Assembly: GCA_963580245.1 (NCBI GenBank) | Contig: CAUZJO010000029.1 | Span: 1 to 36,169, forward strand | Reading direction: 5' to 3' | Origin: CAUZJO01 sp963580245 | GTDB taxonomy: Bacteria; Sumerlaeota; Sumerlaeia; MVZB01 | Length of the DNA stretch: 36,169 bases | Shown: piece after piece, positions 21,737 through 30,426 of the stretch | How the letters are laid out: each line of letters begins with the position of its first letter | Numbering within the stretch: position 1 is the stretch's first letter | Made by a program: the position numbers and the translations under genes | The notes under the pieces: generated by a model | Seen by the model: only the letters and a program-made list of their open reading frames with translations | The model's database searches: none | What the model was told of the DNA's origin: nothing

Positions 21737-24553
21737 ATGATTCGCGTTGACCTCAAATCGATGTTCAATCTGTTGAATCCGACGTGCACGCGGGCGGCGG
21801 AAGCGGCGGCCGGGCTGTGCATGTCGCGGACCCACTACGAGATAACCGTCGAGCACCTGATGTATAAGCTGGCCGAGGAGCCTGACGGGGACATCCAGCC
21901 GATTCTGCGCCACTTCGAGATCGAGCCGTCGGAATTCCTGCGGGCCCTCTCGCGCTGCATCGAGGGCCTGCGCAGCGGCAATCCCGGCAAGCCGGTTTTC
22001 TCGCCGATGCTGATCGACTGGCTCCAGGAGGCCTGGCTGATGGCCTCGGTCGAGCTGCGCAGCCCGGCGATCCGCTCGGGGACGCTGCTGATGGCCCTGG
22101 CGGCCAACCCCTCGCGCACGATGATCGAGGACTATACCAGTGCCCTGGACCAGATCAGCCAGGAGCAGCTCCGCCGCGATTTCCACGAGATCACGGGCGG
22201 CAGCGTCGAAACGGCCGAGGAAGACCGCATGCGCGCGGCCGGACGCGCCCCGGGAGCCGCCGCCGACGCTCCCCGCGCGGGCGCCGAGGGGGACGGGGCA
22301 CTCTCGCGCTTCACGATCGACTTCACGGGCGAGGCGCGGGCGGGCAACATCGACCCCGTCTTCGCGCGCGACCGCGAGATTCGCCAGATGGTCGATATCC
22401 TGGCGCGCCGCCGCAAGAACAATCCCATCATCACCGGCGAGCCGGGCGTCGGCAAAACGGCGCTGGTCGAAGGCCTGGCCCTGCGCATCATCAAGGACGA
22501 CGTCCCCGGCGTGCTCAAGAACGTGCGGCTGCTCTCGCTCGATATGGGCCTGTTACAGGCCGGGGCCGGGATGAAGGGCGAGTTCGAGAACCGGCTCAAA
22601 CAGGTCATCAGCGAGGTCAAGGCCTCCGAAACGCCGATCATCCTGTTCATCGACGAGGCCCACACACTGATCGGCGCCGGGGGGCAGGCGGGGGGCGGCG
22701 ACGCGGCCAACCTGCTCAAGCCGGCCCTGGCGCGCGGCGAACTGCGCACCATCGCCGCCACCACCTGGAGCGAATACAAGAAATATTTCGAGAAAGACGC
22801 CGCCCTGGCCCGCCGCTTCCAGGTCGTCAAGGCCGACGAGCCGAGCGTGGCCGACGCCGTGGTCATGATGCGCGGCCTGCGCGAGAAATACGAGGAGGCC
22901 CACGGGGTCTACATCCTGGATTCGGCGATCGTGGCCTCCGCCGAGCTTTCCAGCCGCTACATCTCGGGACGCCAGTTGCCCGACAAGAGCGTCGACCTGA
23001 TCGACACGGCCGCCGCCCGCGTGCGCGTCCAGATGGGCTGCCGGCCCGACTCGCTGGATGATTGCGTCCGCCGCATCGAGACGCTCGATCGTGAACTGGA
23101 CGCCCTGGCGCGAGATGAAGAGGCCGGCCGCGAGGCCGACCGGGACGTCGTCGCCGGGTTGAACGAGGAGATCGAGACGATCCGCCGGCAAGCGGAAGAG
23201 ATCGAGGCGAAGTGGCTAAGCGAGCAGGAAATTGCCAATGACGTCATCGACCTGCGCCGCAAAATCGAGGAGATCAAAAAGGGGAAAGAGGCCGCCGGGG
23301 GCGATGGGAAAACACCCGCCGAGTCGGCTGAAGCACCCTCCGAGGCAGCCGAAGCGTCCGCCGAGACGCCGGCGGAGCCCGAGGAGCCGCAGCCAAGTGC
23401 CGAGGAGTTGGCAAAGAAGCTGACGCAACGGCTCAAGGACCTCAAGAAACTCCAGGGCAAGGACCCGTTGGTTCCCGTCGAGGTGAACGAGGACATGATC
23501 GGCAAGGTCGTCTCGGACTGGACGGGCATCCCCGTGGGCAAGATGGTCAGCGACGAGGCCCAGGCGGTCCTCACCCTGGATGCCCGCATGAAAGAGCGCA
23601 TCAAGGGCCAGGATCACGCCATCGACGCGATCGTCGAGGGCGTCAAGTCGGCCAAGGCCGGCATCTCCAGCCCCCACACGCCGATGGGCGTCTTCCTGTT
23701 CGTCGGCCCCAGCGGCGTGGGCAAGACCGAGATGGGCCTGACCGTCGCCGATCTGCTTTTCGGCGGCGAACGGTTCATGGTCACCATCAACATGTCGGAG
23801 TTCCAGGAGAAGCACACCGTCTCGCGGCTGATCGGCTCGCCGCCCGGCTACGTCGGTTACGGCGAGGGCGGCGTCTTGACCGAGGCGGTGCGCCAGCGCC
23901 CCTATTCGGTCGTGCTGCTCGACGAGGTCGAGAAGGCCGACCCCGAAGTGATGAACATCTTCTATCAAGTCTTCGACAAAGGCATGCTTTCGGACGGCGA
24001 GGGCCGCCTGATCGATTTCAAGAACACCGTGATCTGCCTGACGAGCAATCTGGAGACCGACAAGATCACCTCGATGTGTTCGGGCCCCATCCCCCCGGCG
24101 ATCGACGACCTCATGGCCGCCATCCGTCCGGGTCTGTCCAAACACTTCAAACCGGCCTTGCTCGCGCGCATGTCGATCGTTCCCTTCTTCACCATCGGGG
24201 TGGACGCCATGGCCTTGATCGTGAGACTTAAGCTGGACGGCGTCGGCAAACGGCTCTATGATTCCCATCGCATGCAGTTCGCTTACGAAGACGCGGTCAT
24301 CGAGCAGATCGCGCAACGCTGCACCGAGGTTGAAACCGGCGCGCGCAACATCGACCACATCCTCAACGGGTCGCTGTTGCCGATGATCTCGACCCAGCTT
24401 CTGCAACAGATGGCCGCCGGCCCGCTGCCCGAGAACTTGCATTTAGGACTGGACGAAAAGGGCGAATTCGTTCTTGATTTCCATAGCGGTGAAAGACCCG
24501 AGCCACTGGCCGCCGCCGAGCCCGCCCTGGCCGGTGAGGGAGGCGACGCGTAA
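21737..24553 (+). CDS. clpV: ClpV/TssH-type AAA+ ATPase of a type VI-like secretion system
   Basis: This 938-aa double-AAA+ disaggregase recycles the contracted sheath of type VI systems in the cytosol. It has an N-terminal Clp-N-like domain (1-155), Walker A1 GEPGVGKT (234-241) and Walker B1 ILFIDEAHT (about 299-307). The ClpV-typical stretch GGGDAANLLKPALARGEL then IAATTWSEYKKYFEKDAAL separates it from ClpA/B/C. A coiled middle region follows, then Walker A2 GPSGVGKT (about 657-664) and Walker B2 VVLLDEVEKAD. A linker rich in Ala, Glu and Pro at about 523-560 is unusual in this family. The ribosome site is clear (GGGGAAAGGTGAG). vgrG follows after 219 bp. No sheath, baseplate or membrane-complex genes are in the window, so a core cluster must lie elsewhere if the system works. 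Confidence 0.92.
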   Translation: MIRVDLKSMFNLLNPTCTRAAEAAAGLCMSRTHYEITVEHLMYKLAEEPDGDIQPILRHFEIEPSEFLRALSRCIEGLRSGNPGKPVFSPMLIDWLQEAWLMASVELRSPAIRSGTLLMALAANPSRTMIEDYTSALDQISQEQLRRDFHEITGGSVETAEEDRMRAAGRAPGAAADAPRAGAEGDGALSRFTIDFTGEARAGNIDPVFARDREIRQMVDILARRRKNNPIITGEPGVGKTALVEGLALRIIKDDVPGVLKNVRLLSLDMGLLQAGAGMKGEFENRLKQVISEVKASETPIILFIDEAHTLIGAGGQAGGGDAANLLKPALARGELRTIAATTWSEYKKYFEKDAALARRFQVVKADEPSVADAVVMMRGLREKYEEAHGVYILDSAIVASAELSSRYISGRQLPDKSVDLIDTAAARVRVQMGCRPDSLDDCVRRIETLDRELDALARDEEAGREADRDVVAGLNEEIETIRRQAEEIEAKWLSEQEIANDVIDLRRKIEEIKKGKEAAGGDGKTPAESAEAPSEAAEASAETPAEPEEPQPSAEELAKKLTQRLKDLKKLQGKDPLVPVEVNEDMIGKVVSDWTGIPVGKMVSDEAQAVLTLDARMKERIKGQDHAIDAIVEGVKSAKAGISSPHTPMGVFLFVGPSGVGKTEMGLTVADLLFGGERFMVTINMSEFQEKHTVSRLIGSPPGYVGYGEGGVLTEAVRQRPYSVVLLDEVEKADPEVMNIFYQVFDKGMLSDGEGRLIDFKNTVICLTSNLETDKITSMCSGPIPPAIDDLMAAIRPGLSKHFKPALLARMSIVPFFTIGVDAMALIVRLKLDGVGKRLYDSHRMQFAYEDAVIEQIAQRCTEVETGARNIDHILNGSLLPMISTQLLQQMAAGPLPENLHLGLDEKGEFVLDFHSGERPEPLAAAEPALAGEGGDA

Positions 24554-24616
24554 GTTGCCGCGGTTTAGTGGGGCCGCGGAGCGCATCGAGGGCGTCGAGA
24601 TTTTTTTGAGATACGA

Positions 24617-24645
24617 GTGGCAATCAGTCGGCGGCGGTATATAAA
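24617..24645 (+). promoter_or_regulatory. Candidate sigma-70-type promoter upstream of vgrG
   Basis: GTGGCA (24617-24622, four of six matches to TTGACA) and TATAAA (24640-24645, five of six to TATAAT) are separated by 17 bp, about 130 bp before the vgrG start. This suggests vgrG and its followers may have their own promoter in addition to read-through from clpV. Consensus match only. Confidence 0.4.
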
Positions 24646-24718
24646 GACTCATGTCGTTACATGGCTTGGGGGGGGAATCAAGCCGATGTCAAGAACTCAA
24701 AATTATTAAATTCCGGCC

Positions 24719-24738
24719 GCTTCATGGATAGATGAAGC
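24719..24738. other. Short hairpin in vgrG leader
   Basis: GCTTCA (24719-24724) pairs with TGAAGC (24733-24738) around an 8-nt loop, about 35 bp before the vgrG ATG. No strong ribosome site follows (AAGGGTGGGGGG ends 12 bp before the start). It could influence translation; weak evidence. Confidence 0.4.
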
Positions 24739-24772
24739 GAGTCCGGACAAGGGTGGGGGGTCCGCAGCACTC

Positions 24773-26998
24773 ATGTGCGCTGATAGCCTTCGGTCCAGTG
24801 AATCCGATTTTTCGTTCCGCGCCGGCGATCTGGCGATCCACGATCTTGCGGTGGTCCAGTTCCGCGCCACCGAAGCGATCTCCGAGCTTTTTCATGTCAA
24901 GCTTGATTTGGCCAGCGAGGACGGGGAGATCGTCCTGGACAAGGTCGTCGGTCGGCCCGGGGTCTTGCGCATCCTCAGTGCCAACGAGGACCATGACCGC
25001 TTCATCAACGGCATCGTCAAGCGCTTCGAGTACATTGGACAGGGAGTTCGTTTTCACCGCTACGAATGCGAATTGGTTCCGCTGGCCTGGCTGTTGGGGC
25101 TGCGCAAACAGTGCCGGATTTTCCAGGAAATGTCGGTGCCCGATATCATCAAGCAAGTCGTCACCGACGCGGGGTTCAGCGCCGACTACCTGAAGATGGA
25201 GACCGAGGAATACGAGAAGCGCGAGTACTGCGTCCAATACCGGGAGAGTGACCTTAATTTCATCATGCGCCTGGCCGAGGAAGAGGGCATCTTTTTCTTT
25301 TTCAAACACGAAGAAGACAAGCACCTCTGGCTCTTCAGCGACAAACCCGCCGCGCACGTCGTCATCGCCGGCCAGTCCGAAGTCCTGGTGCGCAGTCCCA
25401 GCCAGATGGTCCCCGGCGAGGAGTTTATCTCTCATTTCCGCTTCGGCCAGCAGATGCGGCCCGGCACGGCCACGTTGCGCGATTTCAATTTCAAGAAGCC
25501 CAAGGACAAGTTGGATTCCGAGGCCGAATCCGACCGCGACACGTCCCTGGAAATCTATGACTACCCCGGATTGTACGTTGAAAAGGGGATCGGTGACCGG
25601 CGCGCCAAGGTCCGACTCGAGGAGCTGCAGGTCAGCCGCCGCCAGGCCGAGGCCGTCAGTGTCTGCCGGCGCATGATTCCGGGCTTCCGGTTTACGGTCA
25701 AGGACCATCCCCGACCCGATTTCAATATCGAATTTCTGATCACGGGGATCACCCACGTCGGCACCCAGCCGACCGCGCTGGAGCAGGAACCGAGCACCAC
25801 CGTCCCCGAGGGCCCGCTCTATGAGAACACCCTCAGGCTCATCCCCCAAACCATCCCGTTTCGCCCCGCCCGCGTGACGCCCAAGCCGGTCGTCGAGGGG
25901 ACGCAGACGGCGATCGTTGTCGGCAAGGAAAGCGAACAGATCGAGACCGATGAGTTTCGCCGGGTCAAGGTGCATTTCCACTGGGACCGCGAGGGGGTTT
26001 TTAATGATAAGGCCTCGTGCTGGATACGTGTCAGTCAGGCCTGGGCCGGCGGCAAGTATGGCGCCCTATTCACGCCGCGCGTTTCCCATGAGGTCATCGT
26101 CGATTTCCTGGAGGGGGACCCCGATCAGCCCATCATCGTCGGCTGTGTCTACAACGGCGATGAGAAGCCGCCTTACGGGGCGGAAGACGAGAAGACGATC
26201 AGCACCCTGCGCACGGCCAATTACAAGGACCAGGACGGCGCGAACGAGTTGCGTTTCGAGGACAAGAAGGGCTCCGAACAGGTTTTCCTGCACGCCGAAA
26301 AGGACCTGCACGTGCGCGCCAAAGCCAGCCGGCGCGTCAACATCGGGGGCAACGCGCACGAGACGATCGGCGGGGAATATCGTGAGACGGTCTGCGACAA
26401 CCGCTCGCGCACGGTCAAGGGCGACGAGGCGATCTCGGTCGAGAAGACCCTCTCGGTCCACGTGACCGACCTGGTCTCCGAAGATTACCAGGCCTCCCAT
26501 GCCGAGGCGGTGGGGGGCGATTATCTGCTCGACGTGACCGGCAAGGTTTTGATCAAGGCGGGCGGCGGCCTGAGGCTGGAAGGTCCGGGCGGCTCGATCA
26601 CCATCAACGGCGGGGTCTACATCAAGGGCTCGACGGTCTACATCAATAGCGGCGACAGCCCGATCGACGTGGTCGCCGGCCAGTGCGTGGCGCCCGCCGA
26701 ACCGGCCGCCGCCGACAAGGAGACCCCGGGCAAGGACACCAGCTACACCGGCGAGACGCGCCCGCAGAAGACGATCCCCACCGAGGAACTCGAAGAGAAA
26801 TCGTGGATCACGATCGAACTGAAGGACTCCGAGGGCAACCCGGTCACCGGCGAATACTTCCGCCTTAAGACCGATGACGGACGCATTCTCGACGGCACCC
26901 TCGATGTCAACGGCCAGGCCACCCGCAAGGGCATCGAGCCGGGAACCTGCCAGGTCAGCTTCCCGTTGCGCTATCCCGAGGAATGGAAGAGAGCCTGA
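24773..26998 (+). CDS. vgrG: VgrG/TssI spike protein with C-terminal carboxypeptidase-like extension
   Basis: This 741-aa spike forms a trimer at the tip of the injection tube and carries effectors. The gp27-like N-terminal region (1 to about 370) includes REYCVQYRESDLNFIMRLAEEEGI, a VgrG hallmark. The gp5 OB-fold has VKVHFHWDREG and CWIRVSQAWAGGKYGALFTPRVSHEVIVDFLEGDPDQPIIVG, followed by the beta-helix repeats (LHVRAKASRRVNIGGNAHETIGGEYRETV and on). The last roughly 75 residues after a Lys/Glu/Thr-rich linker (SWITIELKDSEGNPVTGEYFRLKTDDGRIL) form a small beta domain of the type that recruits cargo. No catalytic motif is seen in it. The following genes are the probable cargo. Confidence 0.94.
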   Translation: MCADSLRSSESDFSFRAGDLAIHDLAVVQFRATEAISELFHVKLDLASEDGEIVLDKVVGRPGVLRILSANEDHDRFINGIVKRFEYIGQGVRFHRYECELVPLAWLLGLRKQCRIFQEMSVPDIIKQVVTDAGFSADYLKMETEEYEKREYCVQYRESDLNFIMRLAEEEGIFFFFKHEEDKHLWLFSDKPAAHVVIAGQSEVLVRSPSQMVPGEEFISHFRFGQQMRPGTATLRDFNFKKPKDKLDSEAESDRDTSLEIYDYPGLYVEKGIGDRRAKVRLEELQVSRRQAEAVSVCRRMIPGFRFTVKDHPRPDFNIEFLITGITHVGTQPTALEQEPSTTVPEGPLYENTLRLIPQTIPFRPARVTPKPVVEGTQTAIVVGKESEQIETDEFRRVKVHFHWDREGVFNDKASCWIRVSQAWAGGKYGALFTPRVSHEVIVDFLEGDPDQPIIVGCVYNGDEKPPYGAEDEKTISTLRTANYKDQDGANELRFEDKKGSEQVFLHAEKDLHVRAKASRRVNIGGNAHETIGGEYRETVCDNRSRTVKGDEAISVEKTLSVHVTDLVSEDYQASHAEAVGGDYLLDVTGKVLIKAGGGLRLEGPGGSITINGGVYIKGSTVYINSGDSPIDVVAGQCVAPAEPAAADKETPGKDTSYTGETRPQKTIPTEELEEKSWITIELKDSEGNPVTGEYFRLKTDDGRILDGTLDVNGQATRKGIEPGTCQVSFPLRYPEEWKRA

Positions 26999-27042
26999 GA
27001 CGCGCCGTGCTTGGCACTCGATAACAAGGACGCGAACCCGAA

Positions 27043-28005
27043 ATGATCAGGAATCGACCAAACATCCACTACGCTTTGGGGGGCGGAGCGCCCCCTGGGG
27101 GAGGGGGAGTGCCCGGCGCGGCGCCGGGGGCCGTGGGGGCCAACCAACACCTGGTCCGGTTTAATGACCACATCTCGCACATCGCCGTGCGCAACAGTTA
27201 CCGCGACTGGCATACCCTGTGGGCCAAGAACGCAACCCTACAGGGCAAGCCGCGGAGCAACCCGCACATGCTCTTCCACGGCGATCGCGTCGTTCCCCAG
27301 GGCGATATCGTTGAGCTGCCGCCCATGGAGGAGAAGGAGGAAGCCTGCGCCACCGAACAGGTCCATACGTTCGTCGTCCCCGATAGCAAACTCTTCCTGC
27401 GACTGAGGATCCTGGACGAACACTTGCAGCCGTTCACCAACGCCGATTATGAACTGGTGGTCAATGGCAAACGGACCACCGGCAACACCGGCGCCGATGC
27501 GATCATCGAACAGGAAGTGCCCGACTACGCCTCGGACGGTTATATCGTCCTCACTCGCGCGTTGACTCCACCCGCGCCCGCGCCAGGCGCCGCTCCAGGT
27601 ACTCCGGGTGCCGCGCCGGGAGGGGCCGCCGCCGGGTCCGAGATGGGACCTTCCGAGATTCAGGTGAAGTATCGTTTTCCGCTCCATATCGGTCGGCTCG
27701 ACCCGATCCAAGAGCAGGCCCCCGATAACAATTGCACCGCGGGGGTCCAGGCGCGGCTCAATAACCTGGGCTTCGAATGCGGCCACGTGGACGGCCGTCT
27801 TGATGCGGTGACGGAGGCTGCGATTAAACGGTTTCAGCGCCGGCTGGCGATGACGCCGGTCGATGGCCAACCCACCGCCGCGACCCAGCAAAAGCTTTTC
27901 GAGACCCATGACCAGAAGACGCCCGTGCCTCCACCTCCCGCGCCCCCTCCGGCGGCGCCGCCACCCGGAGGAGGTGGTGGTGGGCCGGTGCCCCCTCCAC
28001 CCTAA
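27043..28005 (+). CDS. LysM-like and peptidoglycan-binding-domain protein linked to VgrG
   Basis: This 320-aa protein has a Gly/Pro-rich N-terminus, then a LysM-like segment (HLVRFNDHISHIAVRNSY, NPHMLFHGDRVVPQGDIVELPP, about 35-90). A beta domain resembling the VgrG tail follows (LFLRLRILDEHLQPFTNADYELVVNGKRTTG). A PG_binding_1 domain (CTAGVQARLNNLGFECGHVDGRLDAVTEAAIKRFQ, about 230-275) and a Pro/Gly-rich C-terminus complete it. There is no signal peptide, as expected for material loaded on a spike rather than exported by Sec. Such LysM/PGB proteins recur beside vgrG in myxobacteria and planctomycetes; a role in gripping target cell wall or linking cargo to the spike is inference. It starts 45 bp after vgrG. 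Confidence 0.85.
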   Translation: MIRNRPNIHYALGGGAPPGGGGVPGAAPGAVGANQHLVRFNDHISHIAVRNSYRDWHTLWAKNATLQGKPRSNPHMLFHGDRVVPQGDIVELPPMEEKEEACATEQVHTFVVPDSKLFLRLRILDEHLQPFTNADYELVVNGKRTTGNTGADAIIEQEVPDYASDGYIVLTRALTPPAPAPGAAPGTPGAAPGGAAAGSEMGPSEIQVKYRFPLHIGRLDPIQEQAPDNNCTAGVQARLNNLGFECGHVDGRLDAVTEAAIKRFQRRLAMTPVDGQPTAATQQKLFETHDQKTPVPPPPAPPPAAPPPGGGGGGPVPPPP

Positions 28006-28131
28006 GCCGTCCGGTTGGTTTTGAGGTTTATCGGCTTGAGTGCAAATCGCGAGGTATGATTGGGAAACTTGGATTGACGAGAACCATGAGAGTGAATCTT
28101 CACCACGTCATTGAGTTAGGGAGCGCATCCC

Positions 28132-30405
28132 ATGCCTGAGCCTCCCCGCACCGTCCGCCCCGGACCCGGCAGCGTCGGACACATCGCGCCCGATCCCGAA
28201 GGCGGACAGATTTTCAACACGCTCGTGATCCGGCCGCAATATCGAATCAAATTGCGGCTGGGCAAGCTCGACGACCTGTTCGCCGACGACATCTCGACCC
28301 CCGCCGGGGGCGGCGCCGTCACCGCCGCGCGCAGACGTGGCCGCAGTGCCCGCCTCCAGGCGCTTGGCTACTTCGTCCGGCCTCTCAACCATGCCCAAAG
28401 CCAGGCTTGCTACGACGTCGTTTGGGACCACTACCGCAACAAGATCCACCAACCGCCGATCAGCGATGTCGAGGCCGACAAGGAACTCCTCGAAGAGCTC
28501 GAACGCGACGTCGTCAAGGGCGGCAGACTCCCCATCCCGGGGGCTTTCGCCAAGATTCGGCAGCCCGGTGGCTATACGTTCAGTTCGTGGTGGGCCGCCG
28601 TCGAACCAAGCTTTGAAGCAGTGTATGTGTTGGGCGCGGACCCTTATGCCGCTGAATCAACCTACTTCGCCGATAACGACATCCTGGGCAAGGTTCCGAT
28701 CGTGGCCAAGGTCGAGAAGTATACCTGGGGCCGCGGTTGGGTTCCGGCCGCGGGGGCGAGCGTCTATTTTCAACTGCGCAAGCCCGATGACCTGCCGCCG
28801 TTCAACCCCGCCCAACCTTGCGCCTCGCAGTTCAACGCTCCGCCCTTGCGTGAGTCCATCCGCGGAGGCGGCAACGCAACGGACCCCCCGCCCACGGCCA
28901 ACGGCACCGGCCCCCAAGCCTACGTCAACACGCACGTCGATAACTACCAGCTCGACACCAATCCCGATCCAGAGCTACGCGATCCGCAAGTCGATAACGT
29001 CCATGTGGACAAAGGGGGCAAACGCGGGACCGGCGGCACACCGGGTAATTCCGTCGCGACCCCTCCCGTCGCGCCCGTTGCCGGCACCGCAGTGGCGCCC
29101 CCGGTGGGGGGAGTGATGTTTGAGACCACGTCGCGTCCCGGCTTTCATACCGCACACCCCGGCCGGCCGCTCGGCCACGCAAACTATAACGTGGCCGCCG
29201 CGGTCGCGCCCGTCGGCGATAGCCATAAGCACGCCGTGCGCGCCGTGTGCAATGACGAGGGTGAGGCCGGGGTGATCTTCATGCCGTCACGTTGCGGCGG
29301 CGACCGCTACAAGCTTCGCGGCTACGTTGGGCCGCCCACACTCGACAGCGACGGGACCGAAGGGGACGCGGTGGTCGATGATACCGGCTCGATGGTGATC
29401 TGGCGGACGATCCGCCTCAGCCGCTACCTTCGCAAGCCCGAACCCAGCCCCGCGGCTTTCCCCGCCAGCGTCCTCAACAATTGGAACACCGCCCCCTACA
29501 ATCTAACCGTTGACCAGATGTGGCGCGGCATGGGCTTGAACCGCAGGGATGGGACGCACGCGGGACTTGGCATTGTCGACACCTCGCCCACCGGAGTGCG
29601 CGATGCGGCCCCCTGGGCGCCCGGAATCGAAGACCATTGGGAAGGCCCCGCGCGCGCATGGGCCAAGGCCTTTTGCGAATTGAATATCGATCCCAACGCG
29701 CGAATGCCCGAGGAGCTGACGTCCGCCGAGCTTCGGGCCGCGCTCAACGCGGGCATCGCCAACGCACAAGCCAACCAGGGAACCTTCGGGGCCAACTTTA
29801 ACTTCAACCAACTGATCTTCCACGACCCCAGTACGCCGTTTCTCATCAACATCCGCTCCCCCCAGGAATACAATGCCAGACCGGGGGTGGCGGCGGCCCA
29901 GCAAATCAATCTTCCGCCGGCGGCGCCGGACTTCCGCAATCAGATTCAACAACTGGTCAGCATCTTTGTCGCCACGCGCATGTTGGCCCACTTCACGCGC
30001 AACGGACTGCTGCCGGGACTGACACTCGTCCATGCGCCCATGGGCTGCATCTGGGACATCACGCCGGGACTGAGGTCGCCGACCAACGGCTCCATCTTCA
30101 CCAGCGGCGTGGCCTTGCGTCATCGCGGCTGTTTCGTTTTCTATGGCGAGGGACACTATAATAATCAGATTGAGCGATTCGCCTCGGGCGGGCGTCCCTT
30201 CCCATATAATCTTTCCTCGAACGCGAATCACGAGATGGGACATAACCTCTACATGACCCATCAACCCAAACCACCGCCGACCAACGGGGAAGCCCATCAA
30301 CACGATATGGCAGACTTCTGCGTCATGAGCTATGCCTTTTGTGAGGGCCAATATTGCGGCAAGAGCTTGCTGTCGCTACGCGGCTTGAATATCCATACGT
30401 TCTAA
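28132..30405 (+). CDS. Putative VgrG-linked effector with metzincin-type zinc protease site
   Basis: This 757-aa protein has no signal peptide; AGGGAG at 28118-28123 supports ATG 28132. The first roughly 330 residues contain helical and Pro/Thr/Val-rich linker sequence, the middle is beta-rich, and the last 200 residues hold a protease-like domain. Near the end, HEMGHNLYMTH (residues 700-710) matches HExxHxxxxxH, the three-His zinc site of metzincins with catalytic Glu701. CVMSY follows about 20 residues later, matching the Met-turn with the Tyr two residues after Met732 as in astacin/serralysin proteins. The usual Gly at position 8 of the zinc motif is Tyr. The tail FCEGQYCGKSLLSLRG has paired Cys. 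A spike-delivered protease is the best inference; the target is unknown. Confidence 0.78.
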   Translation: MPEPPRTVRPGPGSVGHIAPDPEGGQIFNTLVIRPQYRIKLRLGKLDDLFADDISTPAGGGAVTAARRRGRSARLQALGYFVRPLNHAQSQACYDVVWDHYRNKIHQPPISDVEADKELLEELERDVVKGGRLPIPGAFAKIRQPGGYTFSSWWAAVEPSFEAVYVLGADPYAAESTYFADNDILGKVPIVAKVEKYTWGRGWVPAAGASVYFQLRKPDDLPPFNPAQPCASQFNAPPLRESIRGGGNATDPPPTANGTGPQAYVNTHVDNYQLDTNPDPELRDPQVDNVHVDKGGKRGTGGTPGNSVATPPVAPVAGTAVAPPVGGVMFETTSRPGFHTAHPGRPLGHANYNVAAAVAPVGDSHKHAVRAVCNDEGEAGVIFMPSRCGGDRYKLRGYVGPPTLDSDGTEGDAVVDDTGSMVIWRTIRLSRYLRKPEPSPAAFPASVLNNWNTAPYNLTVDQMWRGMGLNRRDGTHAGLGIVDTSPTGVRDAAPWAPGIEDHWEGPARAWAKAFCELNIDPNARMPEELTSAELRAALNAGIANAQANQGTFGANFNFNQLIFHDPSTPFLINIRSPQEYNARPGVAAAQQINLPPAAPDFRNQIQQLVSIFVATRMLAHFTRNGLLPGLTLVHAPMGCIWDITPGLRSPTNGSIFTSGVALRHRGCFVFYGEGHYNNQIERFASGGRPFPYNLSSNANHEMGHNLYMTHQPKPPPTNGEAHQHDMADFCVMSYAFCEGQYCGKSLLSLRGLNIHTF

Positions 30406-30426
30406 CGCCCGGGGGTGAACCGGAGT

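Noticed and set aside
23216..24442. 408-codon minus-strand frame opposite clpV
   Set aside because: The plus strand encodes the second AAA+ domain with clear Walker motifs; the minus frame is a shadow.
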